Below are positions 7,479-16,262 of a stretch of DNA of 64,000 nucleotides, piece after piece. Source of the stretch: Spiribacter vilamensis (GTDB taxonomy: Bacteria; Pseudomonadota; Gammaproteobacteria; Nitrococcales; Nitrococcaceae). The stretch spans positions 558,001 through 622,000 of the forward strand of contig NZ_SHLI01000001.1 in the NCBI RefSeq assembly GCF_004217415.1, in the 5' to 3' direction. Position 1 is the stretch's first letter. Every line of letters starts with the position of its first letter. The notes beneath the pieces were generated by a model. That model saw only the letters and a list, made by a program, of their open reading frames with translations, made no database searches and had not been told where the DNA came from. The position numbers were made by a program, and so were the translations under genes.

Positions 7479-8530
7479 GTGCTGTCCTGGGCAACCAGCC
7501 GAAAACCGACATCCTTCGAGCACTGGGGGACCGACTCGCCCCGGATCCTTGCGAGGAGCATTTCAGCGGCGCGTCGCCCCATGCGCAGGCGCGGCGACAC
7601 GATCGTAGTAAGCCGCGGTGTGATGTGATTGCCGAGGTTGAGTCCGTTAAAGCCTGCAATCGCCATGTCATCGGGCACGCGAATGCCGGAACGCTGCGCC
7701 TCGAGGATCGCGCCGATTGCGAGATCGTCATTGGCGAAAAAAGTGGCCTCGGCCTGCGGGTACCTCTCAACGATTCGTCTCAGGGCGCGCCCTCCCAGCC
7801 CGACCGTGGAGGGCGCATCAAACCGCTCCACGAAATCCAGTTCGATCCCGGCCTGGTCGAGGGATTGACTGAATCCGGCGAGACGCTGCGCAGCACGATA
7901 GTCCCAGTCGATTCGTGCGCCCACGAAACCGATCCGTCGATAACCACGCGAGATGAGGTGCTGTGCCATGGCTGCACCGGCCGCCTCGTGGGAAAGCCCG
8001 ACATTCATGTCGATGTTCGGCGTGCCGAATTCCATCATCTCCACGCAGGGACCATTCCATCGACGGAGCATCGCGAGTGTGCCTTCGCTGTGCCGCAGCC
8101 CGGCAATAATGACGCCGGCGGGCGACCAGCCGAGCAGCGTTTGCATGAGTCTCTGCTCGCGGCTGACGTCGTAGTCGGTATTCCCCAGTAAGGATTCGTA
8201 CCCCGCGGTCTCGAGTACCGTCTGCGCGCCCCGAATGACCTCGAGGAATACGGCATTGGAGAGCGAGGGGACGACGATCGGCACGACGGGGCTGACCGCT
8301 GACGCGAGGCTCCCCGCATGCCGGTTGGGGACGTAACCAAGTTCACTGACAGCGGCGTCAATGCGTTTTCGCAGATCCGCTGAGACCGTGCCCGGGTCGT
8401 TCAGCGCGCGCGAGACGGTTATCCGGGCTACATTGGCTCGTTCTGCCACATCGGTAATCGTGATGCGGCCGGATCGTCGGCGGCGTGTGGGCGAGCCCCC
8501 TGCACCCCTGGGGTTGTTGTCTTCCTCCAT
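7475..8530 (-). CDS. LacI-family transcriptional regulator of the acid-sugar operon
   Basis: 351 residues. A LacI helix-turn-helix with hinge occupies about residues 20-75 (ITITDVAERANVARITVSRAL, then LGYVPNRHAGSLAS), followed by a periplasmic-binding-protein-like effector domain resembling GntR/IdnR-type gluconate regulators. It is divergent from ltnD, and the shared intergenic region has two identical 14-bp dyads with the central CG typical of LacI operators. It most likely represses the ltnD-to-SDR operon and itself until a sugar acid or derivative binds. The effector is not determinable from sequence. Confidence 0.92.
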   Translation of the reverse strand: MEEDNNPRGAGGSPTRRRRSGRITITDVAERANVARITVSRALNDPGTVSADLRKRIDAAVSELGYVPNRHAGSLASAVSPVVPIVVPSLSNAVFLEVIRGAQTVLETAGYESLLGNTDYDVSREQRLMQTLLGWSPAGVIIAGLRHSEGTLAMLRRWNGPCVEMMEFGTPNIDMNVGLSHEAAGAAMAQHLISRGYRRIGFVGARIDWDYRAAQRLAGFSQSLDQAGIELDFVERFDAPSTVGLGGRALRRIVERYPQAEATFFANDDLAIGAILEAQRSGIRVPDDMAIAGFNGLNLGNHITPRLTTIVSPRLRMGRRAAEMLLARIRGESVPQCSKDVGFRLVAQDST

Positions 8531-8553
8531 ATTCGAGGATTATTCATGAAAGG

Positions 8554-8567
8554 TGGTACCGTTACCA
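8554..8567. promoter_or_regulatory. LacI-type operator 1
   Basis: TGGTACCGTTACCA is a near-perfect palindrome with central CG, the hallmark of LacI/GalR family sites. It lies in the divergent region, about 24 bp from the regulator start codon. Confidence 0.8.
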
Positions 8568-8576
8568 GAAATAGAT

Positions 8577-8590
8577 TGGTACCGTTACCA
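8577..8590. promoter_or_regulatory. LacI-type operator 2, identical to operator 1
   Basis: The same 14 bases TGGTACCGTTACCA recur with a centre-to-centre distance of 23 bp, about two helical turns, and about 20 bp before the ltnD start codon. Exact duplication in a short intergenic region strongly supports a cooperative repressor site for the adjacent LacI protein. Confidence 0.82.
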
Positions 8591-8609
8591 TCAAACGAGG
8601 AGGAGAGAT

Positions 8610-9539
8610 ATGAGCGAACCATCCAGTACACGGGTCGCCGTAATCGGTCTGGGCGCGATGGGCATGGGAACAGCAAAGGCCCTCGTTGATGCCGGCTTCA
8701 GCGTCACCGGTTGTGACGTCAGTCCGGGCGCGCTGGAGCAGTTTTCCGATGCGGGTGGCACGATTGCCCGTACACCGGCCGAGGCAGCTCGTGGCGCAAA
8801 TGTCGTCCTTCTGATCGTTGTCAATGCAGACCAGGTCGAACAGGTAATCTTCGGTGACGATGGCCTTGTCCATGCCGCGCTGGGGAACGATGCGGTCGTG
8901 CTGCAGAACGCGACGGTTCCGCCCGCTTTCGCGAGGTCGCTGCCCGGGCGCCTGCCCGATGGCATCGAAATCCTGGATGCGCCTATCAGCGGCGGCGCGG
9001 TCAAGGCGCGCGAAGGCGCTCTGTCCGTCATGGCCTCTGGCACACCGGTTGGCTTTGAACGTGCAGAGCCGGTGCTTGAGGCAATGGCGGCCACGGTGCA
9101 CCGCCTGGGCGATCACTGTGGTCCGGGTTCAAGCGTCAAGCTGGTCAACCAGCTGCTTGCAGGCGTGCATATCTCCGCCGCCGCCGAGGCGATGGCGCTG
9201 GGGATTCGCATGGGGCTCGATGCCGATACGATCTACAACGTCATTACCTCGTCGGCGGGCAATTCCTGGATGTTCGAAAATCGCATGGCGCATGTGCTGG
9301 CGGGAGACTACAGCCCCCGCTCGGCGGTGGAGATCTTCGTCAAGGATATGGGGATTGTTACCGAGACCGGTCACGATCTGCGCTTCCCGCTGCCACTCTC
9401 GGCCGCTGCTCAGCAACAGTTCAATGCCGCCTCGGCCGCGGGGTTCGGGCGCGAGGATGACTGTGCGGTGATCAAGGTCTACGAACGCCTCGCAGGCATT
9501 GCCCTGCCGCCTGCGGCCAACGATGCGGCAGCGGTCTGA
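8610..9539 (+). CDS. ltnD: L-threonate dehydrogenase-like enzyme (3-hydroxyisobutyrate dehydrogenase family)
   Basis: About 309 residues from ATG 8610, behind a strong GAGGAGGAG ribosome site. The N terminus is an NAD-binding Rossmann fold (VIGLGAMGMG), then the DAPISGGAVKAREG substrate motif and GSSVKLVNQLL with the family catalytic lysine near 177. LtnD oxidises L-threonate at C2 to 2-oxo-tetronate. The family alone would allow other 3-hydroxyacids, but the immediate otnK-otnC-otnI-denD neighbours make the threonate-type assignment strong. It is the first gene after the twin LacI operators and the gap to otnK is 2 bp. Confidence 0.88.
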   Translation: MSEPSSTRVAVIGLGAMGMGTAKALVDAGFSVTGCDVSPGALEQFSDAGGTIARTPAEAARGANVVLLIVVNADQVEQVIFGDDGLVHAALGNDAVVLQNATVPPAFARSLPGRLPDGIEILDAPISGGAVKAREGALSVMASGTPVGFERAEPVLEAMAATVHRLGDHCGPGSSVKLVNQLLAGVHISAAAEAMALGIRMGLDADTIYNVITSSAGNSWMFENRMAHVLAGDYSPRSAVEIFVKDMGIVTETGHDLRFPLPLSAAAQQQFNAASAAGFGREDDCAVIKVYERLAGIALPPAANDAAAV

Positions 9540-9541
9540 TC

Positions 9542-10843
9542 ATGGCGTTTCTTGGCTGCATCGCGGATGACTTCACCGGCGCGACGGACCTTGCCAACAA
9601 CCTGGTTCGGGCGGGGATGCGCACAGTGCAGGTGATTGGCGTGCCCACGGCCTCGGCTCTCGCCGGACTAGGCGAGGTGGACGCGATCGTTGTCGCTCTG
9701 AAATCCCGGACCATACCGGCGGCGGATGCGGTGGCCCAGTCGCGCGCGGCGCTTGCCGCACTACAGACCGCCGGTTGCAAGCGGTTTTACTTCAAATACT
9801 GTTCAACCTTCGACTCTACGCCAGACGGTAATATCGGTCCCGTCGCCGAGGCCCTCCTGAGCGATCTGGGGGCCCCGTTAGCGATCGCTGCGCCGGCATT
9901 TCCGGCCACCGGCCGCACTGTTGTGAACGGCGAGCTTTTCGTCAACGGCGTACCGCTCAATGCATCCGGCATGCAGCATCATCCATTGACGCCCATGACC
10001 GACAACAACCTGGTGCGCTGGCTGGGCAAACAGTGCCGTGGCGACGTCGGGCTGATCGATTACGAAACGCTCGATAGGGGTGTCGAGGCAGTCCGCATGC
10101 AAATCGCTAACCTGACCGGTGCAGGCGTGTCGCTGGCGATTGCCGACACAGTGAACGACCGGCACCTCGCTGTATTAGGTGAAGCAGTGGCGGACTGCAT
10201 GCTCGTGACAGGTGGTTCCGGGGTTGCGCTTGGCCTGCCGGACCCCTGGCGGGATGCCGGGCTGATCGAGTTGCAGTCCGATGCGGCGGAGCTCGGGACG
10301 TTCGGGGGTGCAACAGCCGTCGTCTCGGGGAGTTGCTCGGCACGCACCCGTGAACAGGTGGCGGCCTTTAGCAGCATCTACCCGGCGCTGGCCCTCGATC
10401 CATTGAGGATTGCCGAGCACCCCGCAGAGGCCGTTGATCAGGCGCTCGCGTGGGCCAGGCCAAAGCTTGGCGCCGGGCCTGTGCTCATCTACTCGACGGA
10501 TGCGCCCGAGGCGGTCGCAGCGGCTCAGTCCCGCCTCGGCACGACCGAAGCGGGGGCGCTTGTCGAGCGAGCGCTGGCGCAGATTGGCGCAGGACTGGTC
10601 AAAGCGGGTGTACGACGGCTCATCGTCGCCGGTGGTGAGACCTCGGGGGCTGTTGTCGGTGCACTGGGGATCCAGATGCTGCGCATCGGTCCGCAGATCG
10701 ACCCGGGAGTGCCCTGGACGGCCGCACGCTGGAGCGGATCGGCGGAGGCCGATGGAGCGCCCGTCGACCTGGGGCTGGCCCTCAAGTCGGGTAACTTTGG
10801 CGAAGTGGACTTTTTCACCCGTGCGTTCGAGGTGTGTGCATGA
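9542..10843 (+). CDS. otnK: 3-oxo-tetronate kinase
   Basis: 433 residues of the former DUF1537 four-carbon acid-sugar kinase family. The N-terminal motif IADDFTGATDLANNLVRAG and the C-terminal nucleotide-binding segment GGETSGAVVGALG with LALKSGNFG are clear. OtnK phosphorylates 3-oxo-tetronate at O4 with ATP in the cytoplasm, supplying the substrate of the aldolase-like decarboxylase encoded next. The stop overlaps the otnC start in an ATGA, so translation is probably coupled. Confidence 0.93.
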   Translation: MAFLGCIADDFTGATDLANNLVRAGMRTVQVIGVPTASALAGLGEVDAIVVALKSRTIPAADAVAQSRAALAALQTAGCKRFYFKYCSTFDSTPDGNIGPVAEALLSDLGAPLAIAAPAFPATGRTVVNGELFVNGVPLNASGMQHHPLTPMTDNNLVRWLGKQCRGDVGLIDYETLDRGVEAVRMQIANLTGAGVSLAIADTVNDRHLAVLGEAVADCMLVTGGSGVALGLPDPWRDAGLIELQSDAAELGTFGGATAVVSGSCSARTREQVAAFSSIYPALALDPLRIAEHPAEAVDQALAWARPKLGAGPVLIYSTDAPEAVAAAQSRLGTTEAGALVERALAQIGAGLVKAGVRRLIVAGGETSGAVVGALGIQMLRIGPQIDPGVPWTAARWSGSAEADGAPVDLGLALKSGNFGEVDFFTRAFEVCA

Positions 10844-11475
10844 TTGAGAGCGCCCTGCGAGAGCAGATCTGCACTCTTGGTCAGTCCCTCTTCGACCGCG
10901 GACTGACCATGGGGTCGAGTGGCAACATCTCCCTGCGCCTGGATGAAGGCTGGCTCATGACACCGACCAACGCATGTCTCGGGCGGCTGGATCCGGCACG
11001 GCTGACCCGGCTCGATGCCGAGGGCCGTCACGTTGACGGTGATGCGCCGACCAAGGAGCAGTTCCTGCACTGGGCCATGTACGCCGAGCGCCCGCAATCC
11101 GGGGCCATCGTGCATTTGCACTCGACCCATTCCGTAGCGGTGTCCTGTCTGCCGGACGTTGATCCGCACAACTGTATTCCGCCGCTCACCGCTTACTACG
11201 TCATGCGGGTGGGGACCCTGCCGCTGGTCGCATACCACGAACCGGGAGATCCGGCGATCGCGGATGCGGTACGCGGCCTTGCCGGTAAGCATGCCGCCGT
11301 GCTGCTTGCCAATCACGGGCCGATCGTGGCCGGCAAAAACCTCGATGCCGCGGTCTATGCCACCGAGGAGCTCGAAGAGACCGCGAAACTCCATCTGCTC
11401 CTCCATGGCCGCAATCCCCGCACGCTGACCGAGGCCCAGGTCGCCTCGCTGCAGAACACCTTCGGGAGCCCCTGA
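10840..11475 (+). CDS. otnC: 3-oxo-tetronate 4-phosphate decarboxylase (class II aldolase family)
   Basis: About 211 residues. The fold is that of fuculose-1-phosphate aldolases: GSSGNISLRL, the Glu in TKEQFLHW and the zinc histidines in HLHSTHSVAV, with a third metal ligand in the HGPIVAGKNL region. OtnC decarboxylates 3-oxo-tetronate 4-phosphate to dihydroxyacetone phosphate, linking the pathway to glycolysis. ATG 10840 is preferred over GTG 10834 because it gives the ATGA overlap with otnK that recurs through this operon. Confidence 0.9.
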   Translation: MIESALREQICTLGQSLFDRGLTMGSSGNISLRLDEGWLMTPTNACLGRLDPARLTRLDAEGRHVDGDAPTKEQFLHWAMYAERPQSGAIVHLHSTHSVAVSCLPDVDPHNCIPPLTAYYVMRVGTLPLVAYHEPGDPAIADAVRGLAGKHAAVLLANHGPIVAGKNLDAAVYATEELEETAKLHLLLHGRNPRTLTEAQVASLQNTFGSP

Positions 11476-12296
11476 TGATCCGTCTCGCCGCCAATCTTTC
11501 AATGATGTTCACCGAGTATCCATTCATGGATCGCTTTGCCGCGGCCGCCGATGCGGGGTTTCGGGGCGTTGAGTACCTGTTCCCCTACGAGTACTCCGCC
11601 AGCGACATTGCCGAAGCGCTCGCAGCGAATGGTCTCGAACAGGTGCTGTTCAATCTGCCTCCGGGTGACTGGGATGCCGGCGAGCGGGGAGTCGCGTGTC
11701 TGCCGGGCCGGGAAACAGAGTTTCGCGAGGGCGTGGAGACCGCGCTGCGCTATGCCGAGAAGCTTGAATGCCGGCAACTCCACATGATGGCCGGGATTGC
11801 TCCGCCGCGTACCGATCCGGCGCGGGTGGAAATGACCTATCTGTCGAATCTGCACTACGCCGCCGCCCAGGCGGAGGCGAGGGGCATAAAAATCCTCATC
11901 GAGCCGATCAACCCGACGGATATGCCGGGCTATTTCCTGCGCAGCGCGGGTTATGCCCACGAACTCATCCAGCGCGTGCAGGCCGTGACAGGTGATAACG
12001 GTGCGCGGAATATCGCCATCCAGCTCGACCTGTACCACCGCCAGATGCTCGAAGGGCGGCTTGCCGTGGCCATTGATGAATATCTCGGCGAAAGCGCGCA
12101 TATTCAGATCGCAGGCGTACCGGGTCGCCACGAGCCGGATGCCGATGGCGAGGTCAACTGGGACTGGGTGTTGGGAACACTCGATCGGCTTGGATACGAC
12201 GGCTGGATCGGTTGCGAATACCGCCCGAGAGGACGCACCGATGCCGGGATCGTCTGGGCGAATCCGTGGCTTGCATCAATGGAGAGCCGTTCATGA
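11475..12296 (+). CDS. otnI: 2-oxo-tetronate isomerase (hydroxypyruvate isomerase-like)
   Basis: 273 residues forming a xylose-isomerase-like TIM barrel: AANLSMMFTEYPFMDRFAAA, GFRGVEYLFPYEY, LIEPINPTDMPGYFL and the C-terminal GWIGCEYRPRG metal-site Glu. OtnI converts the 2-oxo-tetronate made by LtnD or DenD into 3-oxo-tetronate for OtnK. It shares one base with the otnC stop and overlaps denD by ATGA. Hydroxypyruvate isomerase (Hyi) is the closest alternative, and the gene order decides for OtnI. Confidence 0.9.
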   Translation: MIRLAANLSMMFTEYPFMDRFAAAADAGFRGVEYLFPYEYSASDIAEALAANGLEQVLFNLPPGDWDAGERGVACLPGRETEFREGVETALRYAEKLECRQLHMMAGIAPPRTDPARVEMTYLSNLHYAAAQAEARGIKILIEPINPTDMPGYFLRSAGYAHELIQRVQAVTGDNGARNIAIQLDLYHRQMLEGRLAVAIDEYLGESAHIQIAGVPGRHEPDADGEVNWDWVLGTLDRLGYDGWIGCEYRPRGRTDAGIVWANPWLASMESRS

Positions 12297-13297
12297 AAGT
12301 CGCGATGACCGGTGCTGCCGGATTCCTCGGGCAGCGGTTCATATCCCGCGTCCTGGCGGATCCGACACTGCCAACGCCCAACGGCCCCGAGGCGGTGGAG
12401 GAGCTGCGGCTTTTCGACGTGATTCGCCCGGCGCTGCCCGCCGGGGCGGACACAGCCCAGGAAGCCCTGACCATCGTTACGCAGGTGGGTGACATTACTT
12501 GCGCCGACGATCTTGCCCAGCTGCTTGGTGATTCCGTCGACGTGGTTATCCATCTTGCCGCGGTTGTCAGTTCCGCCGCCGAGGCGGATCTCGATCTCGG
12601 TCTGCGGGTCAATCTCGACGGTACCCGGATGCTGCTTGAGGCCTGCCGTGGCCTGACCCGGCCGCCCATGGTGATCTTTGCGAGCTCCGTTGCGGCTTAC
12701 GGCGGTTCGCTCCCCGACGTGGTGACCGACGATACCGCGCTGACTCCCCAGAGCAGCTATGGTGCCCAGAAAGCGATCGGTGAGCAGCTCATCAACGACT
12801 TCTCTCGCCGGGGGCTGATCGACGGGCGCGTCCTGCGACTGCCAACAATCGCCGTTCGTCCGGGCCGACCGAATGCGGCGGCCTCGAGCTTTGCCAGCAG
12901 CATCATCCGCGAGCCGCTTCAGGGTGAGGATGCGGTCCTGCCGGTAGCGGAGGATCTATTGTTGTACCTGCTCTCACCCCGAGCGGTGGTTCGCAACATG
13001 GTTCATGCACTCGGCATACCCGGATCGGCATTCGGCACATGGCGCAGCGTCATGCTGCCGGGGTGCACGGTGTCCGTGGGCGAGATGCTGAGCGCGCTGG
13101 CGCGAACGGGCGGATCGGATGTCCGCAGCCGCGTTCGCCATGAGCCCGACTCGCGTATCGAGGCCATTGTCGGGAGCTGGCCCGCGCGTTTCGATACAAC
13201 CCGAGCCACGGCGCTCGGATTCGACGGGGACGGGGACATCGACGCAATCGTCGAAGCATTCCTCGAGGATGACTGCACGGCAGGCATCCACCAATAA
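12293..13297 (+). CDS. denD: D-erythronate dehydrogenase
   Basis: About 334 residues of the extended SDR (NAD-dependent epimerase/dehydratase) family. GAAGFLGQ binds the cofactor, HLAAVVSSAAE follows, and the catalytic pair is in SSYGAQKAIGE. DenD oxidises D-erythronate at C2, feeding the same OtnI-OtnK-OtnC route. ATG 12293 overlaps the otnI stop. An upstream in-frame extension would lie entirely inside otnI. Having both ltnD and denD suggests the cell uses both stereoisomers. An 89-bp gap with CCTGGAGGAG separates it from dctP. Confidence 0.9.
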   Translation: MKVAMTGAAGFLGQRFISRVLADPTLPTPNGPEAVEELRLFDVIRPALPAGADTAQEALTIVTQVGDITCADDLAQLLGDSVDVVIHLAAVVSSAAEADLDLGLRVNLDGTRMLLEACRGLTRPPMVIFASSVAAYGGSLPDVVTDDTALTPQSSYGAQKAIGEQLINDFSRRGLIDGRVLRLPTIAVRPGRPNAAASSFASSIIREPLQGEDAVLPVAEDLLLYLLSPRAVVRNMVHALGIPGSAFGTWRSVMLPGCTVSVGEMLSALARTGGSDVRSRVRHEPDSRIEAIVGSWPARFDTTRATALGFDGDGDIDAIVEAFLEDDCTAGIHQ

Positions 13298-13386
13298 AAA
13301 CAAGAGCATCGACGGCACGCCAGGCTGGCGGGTCGTCGGACAAAGCCACATCAAGTGGCAATAAAAGCAACCTCCTGGAGGAGATT

Positions 13387-14352
13387 ATGAAGTTCAAGAA
13401 CCTGACTGTTGCAGCCTCAGCGCTGCTGATCGTGGGCGGTACCGTGGAAGCACGGGAAATCCAGCTCGGCCACGTACTCTCTGACGATTCGCATTACAGC
13501 GTGGGCGCCGACGCGTTCAAGGAAACCCTCGAGTCGGTCAGTGACGGCGAGTTCACCGTGCGCGAGCATCCGGCGGGATCGCTCGGCGGCGAGCGGGATA
13601 TGATCGAGGGGCTACAGATCGGCACGGTCGATGCGGTGATCACCTCGACCGGACCGCTCGGAAACTTCGTCCCCGAGACGTACGTGCTCGACCTTCCGTT
13701 CCTCTTTACCGATTACGAGCACGCGCGCTCGGTACTCGACAGCGAGATCGGCGATGACCTGCTCGGGAGAATGGAGCAGCACGACATCATCGGGCTTGCC
13801 TGGTCGGAAAATGGTTTCCGGCACATGACCAACTCCCGTAACGAGGTCAAGGAGCCGGCAGATGTTGATGGCATGAAGATACGCACGATGGAAAACCAGG
13901 TGCATATGAATGCGTTCAGCGAGCTGGGAGCGAGTCCGACGCCGATGGCCTTCCCGGAGCTCTTCACAGCGCTCCAGCAGGGTACGGTGGACGCCCAGGA
14001 AAACCCGATCACGGTGATCGTGGCGACCAAATTCTGGGAAGTCCAGGACTACATCTCACTGACGGGTCACGTCTACTCGCCCGCTGCGGTTCTCGGGTCG
14101 GGTCCGCTCTGGAGTGATCTGAGCGAGCAGGAGAAGCAGTGGTTCAACGAGGCTGCACAGGCCTCGGCCGAGGCCACCCGGGCCGAGGTGCTCCGGCTCG
14201 AGACCGAAGGTCTGGATCTGCTGCGCGAAAAGGGCATGACCGTGATAGAGGACGTGGACAAGGCGCCCTTCCAGGAGGCAATCGAACCGGTCTACGAGTC
14301 TTTCACCGACCAGTATGGGGACGAAATGCTGGATCGGATCCGGAATTTCTGA
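13387..14352 (+). CDS. dctP: TRAP transporter substrate-binding protein, DctP family
   Basis: 321 residues with a signal peptide (KFKNLTVAASALLIVGGTVEA), so periplasmic. The DctP fold is shown by LGHVLSDDSHYSVGADAFKE, AGSLGGERDMIEGLQIGTVDA, the substrate-carboxylate Arg region GMKIRTMEN, and FPELFTALQQGTVDAQENP. It should capture a carboxylated sugar, most likely threonate/erythronate-type given the adjacent genes, and hand it to DctQM. A hairpin follows before dctQ, often seen where the binding protein is made in excess over the permease. Confidence 0.92.
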   Translation: MKFKNLTVAASALLIVGGTVEAREIQLGHVLSDDSHYSVGADAFKETLESVSDGEFTVREHPAGSLGGERDMIEGLQIGTVDAVITSTGPLGNFVPETYVLDLPFLFTDYEHARSVLDSEIGDDLLGRMEQHDIIGLAWSENGFRHMTNSRNEVKEPADVDGMKIRTMENQVHMNAFSELGASPTPMAFPELFTALQQGTVDAQENPITVIVATKFWEVQDYISLTGHVYSPAAVLGSGPLWSDLSEQEKQWFNEAAQASAEATRAEVLRLETEGLDLLREKGMTVIEDVDKAPFQEAIEPVYESFTDQYGDEMLDRIRNF

Positions 14353-14375
14353 TTCCAGGCCTGTATGAGCCATGG

Positions 14376-14405
14376 CGCCGGAGTCCGTCGGGCTCCGGCG
14401 TCCGG
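14376..14405 (+). terminator. Hairpin between dctP and dctQ (attenuator or partial terminator)
   Basis: CGCCGGAG (14376-14383) and CTCCGGCG (14393-14400) form a perfect 8-bp stem with a 9-base loop, followed by TCCGGTTTT. The T-run is short, so partial termination or 3' end protection of the dctP mRNA is more likely than complete arrest. Confidence 0.6.
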
Positions 14406-14429
14406 TTTTGAAATGACCGGGAGCCGATC

Positions 14430-14975
14430 ATGAGCGTATCCCTGCCTGAGTCCCTTTGCCATGCCATTGTTGCGATAGAGCGAGTAACGACGCGCACCGC
14501 GCTGGTGCTGTCAATTGGCATGCTCGCGCTGGCCGCCGTTGCAGCCTTCTACCAGGTCATCACCCGATTTGTATTCAATGATCCGTCGCATTTCTCCGAG
14601 GTCGCTTCGCGATCACTGATTATCTGGAGTGTGTTTCTCGGCGCCGCCAACGTCTTTCGACGCAACGAGATGATGCGCGTTGAGATCATCTTTGCGGTTC
14701 TCCCACGTCGCCTGCATGTGGTGCTGGAGTATTTTGTTGCGCTGCTTTGTCTGCTCTTTTTCGTGCTTCTCGCCTACTACGGCTATCTCATGGGCTTGCG
14801 TGTACAGCCCCAGCGTATGGCGGGGATGGATATTTCCATGGCGTGGGCCTATTCCGCTCTGCCCGTGGGTAGTGCCTTTGCCATCATTGCACTGATCGGC
14901 CGGCTGCTGGATTCGGATATACGCCAGTTGCGGGCAGAGCCGGTGCCGGCCGTGGCGGAGGGGCCGGATCGATGA
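14430..14975 (+). CDS. dctQ: TRAP transporter small permease, DctQ family
   Basis: 181 residues with four hydrophobic helices. The conserved DctQ segment FNDPSHFSEVASRSLIIWSVFLGAANVFRRNEMMRVE is recognisable in pieces, notably SEVASRSLIIW and NEMMRVE. It is the small integral inner-membrane subunit that pairs with DctM for sodium-driven uptake. Its stop overlaps the dctM start in ATGA. Confidence 0.9.
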   Translation: MSVSLPESLCHAIVAIERVTTRTALVLSIGMLALAAVAAFYQVITRFVFNDPSHFSEVASRSLIIWSVFLGAANVFRRNEMMRVEIIFAVLPRRLHVVLEYFVALLCLLFFVLLAYYGYLMGLRVQPQRMAGMDISMAWAYSALPVGSAFAIIALIGRLLDSDIRQLRAEPVPAVAEGPDR

Positions 14976-16246
14976 ATGCCGCGATTGCAAGCGCCCTGAT
15001 CGTTTTCTTTGTGCTTGGCGTACCGATTGCTGTCGCCATCGCCCTCGCGTCAATGTTCGGGATCCACTTTTTCTCGCCACTCCCGCTCATCCTCTCTGCC
15101 CAGCGGATGTTCGTCAGTATCGATCACTATCCTCTGATGGCGATCCCGTTTTTCATCCTCGCAGGCAATCTCATGGCCGGCGGCGGGATTTCCCGGCGTC
15201 TGGTGGAGCTTGCCAAATCCATTATCGGTGGCATTCAGGGGGGGCTTGCCTGTTCCTGTGTGCTGACCTGCATGTTCTTCGCGTCCGTGTCCGGCTCGAG
15301 TGTCGCGACGACTTATGCAATCGGCGCGATCCTGATCCCGGCGATGGTCCGGCACCACTACCCAAAGCCACTCGCTGCCTCTATTCAGGCCTCTTCGGCC
15401 GAGCTGGGTGTGCTGTTGCCACCTTCGATCCCTCTGATCCTCTACGGGGTCAGCACCGACACCTCGATCGGCAAGCTCTTTATCGCGGGGATCGGGCCAG
15501 GGCTACTGTTCGGTACAGCGATGATTCTGCTGGTTTACGTGATCTGCAAGTTCAAGGGGCTTGGCAAGGGCGACGGCGCGGAGCGCGATTCCCTGCATAT
15601 CGCTATCAGCAAGGCCTGGGCGGCCATTCTGATGCCGGTGGTAGTGATCGGCGGTATCTACGGGGGCGTGTTCACACCGACCGAAGCCGCCGCCGTGGCC
15701 GTGTTCTATGCGCTGTTCGTCGGAATGGTGGTCTACCGAGAGCTCAGCTGGCGGGACCTGTGGCCGATTTTCGTGACCAGCGTGAAGGGCACGACCGCCA
15801 TCATGCTGATCATTGCGGCGGCGGGGCTATTCAGTTTCCTCATCAGTCGCTCGGGGTTGCCCGCCGATGTCGGCGAGTGGATCAACATGAATTTCGACAG
15901 CGTCTGGGCGTTTCTGCTGGCGGTGAACCTGTTGCTCCTCTTTGTCGGCATGTTCATAGAAACATCGGCCGCCATTCTGGTCCTTGCCCCGATTCTCGCC
16001 CCGGTCGCGGTCGGCTTCGGGGTGGATCCGGTCCATTTCGGACTCATCGTCGTCGTCAACCTGGCAATCGGCATGTTTACGCCTCCGCTTGGCGTGAACC
16101 TGTTCGCCGCGTGCGCGGTGGCCGATCTGCCGCTGGAGCGCATGATCCCGTGGCTGCTGCAGTTCGTGCTGGTGGCCATCGGCTGTCTCCTGCTGGTGAC
16201 CTTTGTCCCGATGATCAGTCTGGGGCTGGTGGAAATGCTTTATTAA
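14972..16246 (+). CDS. dctM: TRAP transporter large permease, DctM family
   Basis: 424 residues, about 12 hydrophobic helices. Family landmarks include FILAGNLMAGGGISRRLV, SGSSVATTYAIGAILIPAM, ASSAELGVLLPPSIPLILYGV and NLAIGMFTPPLGVNLF. It is the transport channel of the system and uses the sodium gradient, consistent with a saline habitat. GAGGAGAGGG lies between it and the following SDR. Confidence 0.94.
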   Translation: MNAAIASALIVFFVLGVPIAVAIALASMFGIHFFSPLPLILSAQRMFVSIDHYPLMAIPFFILAGNLMAGGGISRRLVELAKSIIGGIQGGLACSCVLTCMFFASVSGSSVATTYAIGAILIPAMVRHHYPKPLAASIQASSAELGVLLPPSIPLILYGVSTDTSIGKLFIAGIGPGLLFGTAMILLVYVICKFKGLGKGDGAERDSLHIAISKAWAAILMPVVVIGGIYGGVFTPTEAAAVAVFYALFVGMVVYRELSWRDLWPIFVTSVKGTTAIMLIIAAAGLFSFLISRSGLPADVGEWINMNFDSVWAFLLAVNLLLLFVGMFIETSAAILVLAPILAPVAVGFGVDPVHFGLIVVVNLAIGMFTPPLGVNLFAACAVADLPLERMIPWLLQFVLVAIGCLLLVTFVPMISLGLVEMLY

Positions 16247-16262
16247 TGAGGAGAGGGTAGTA

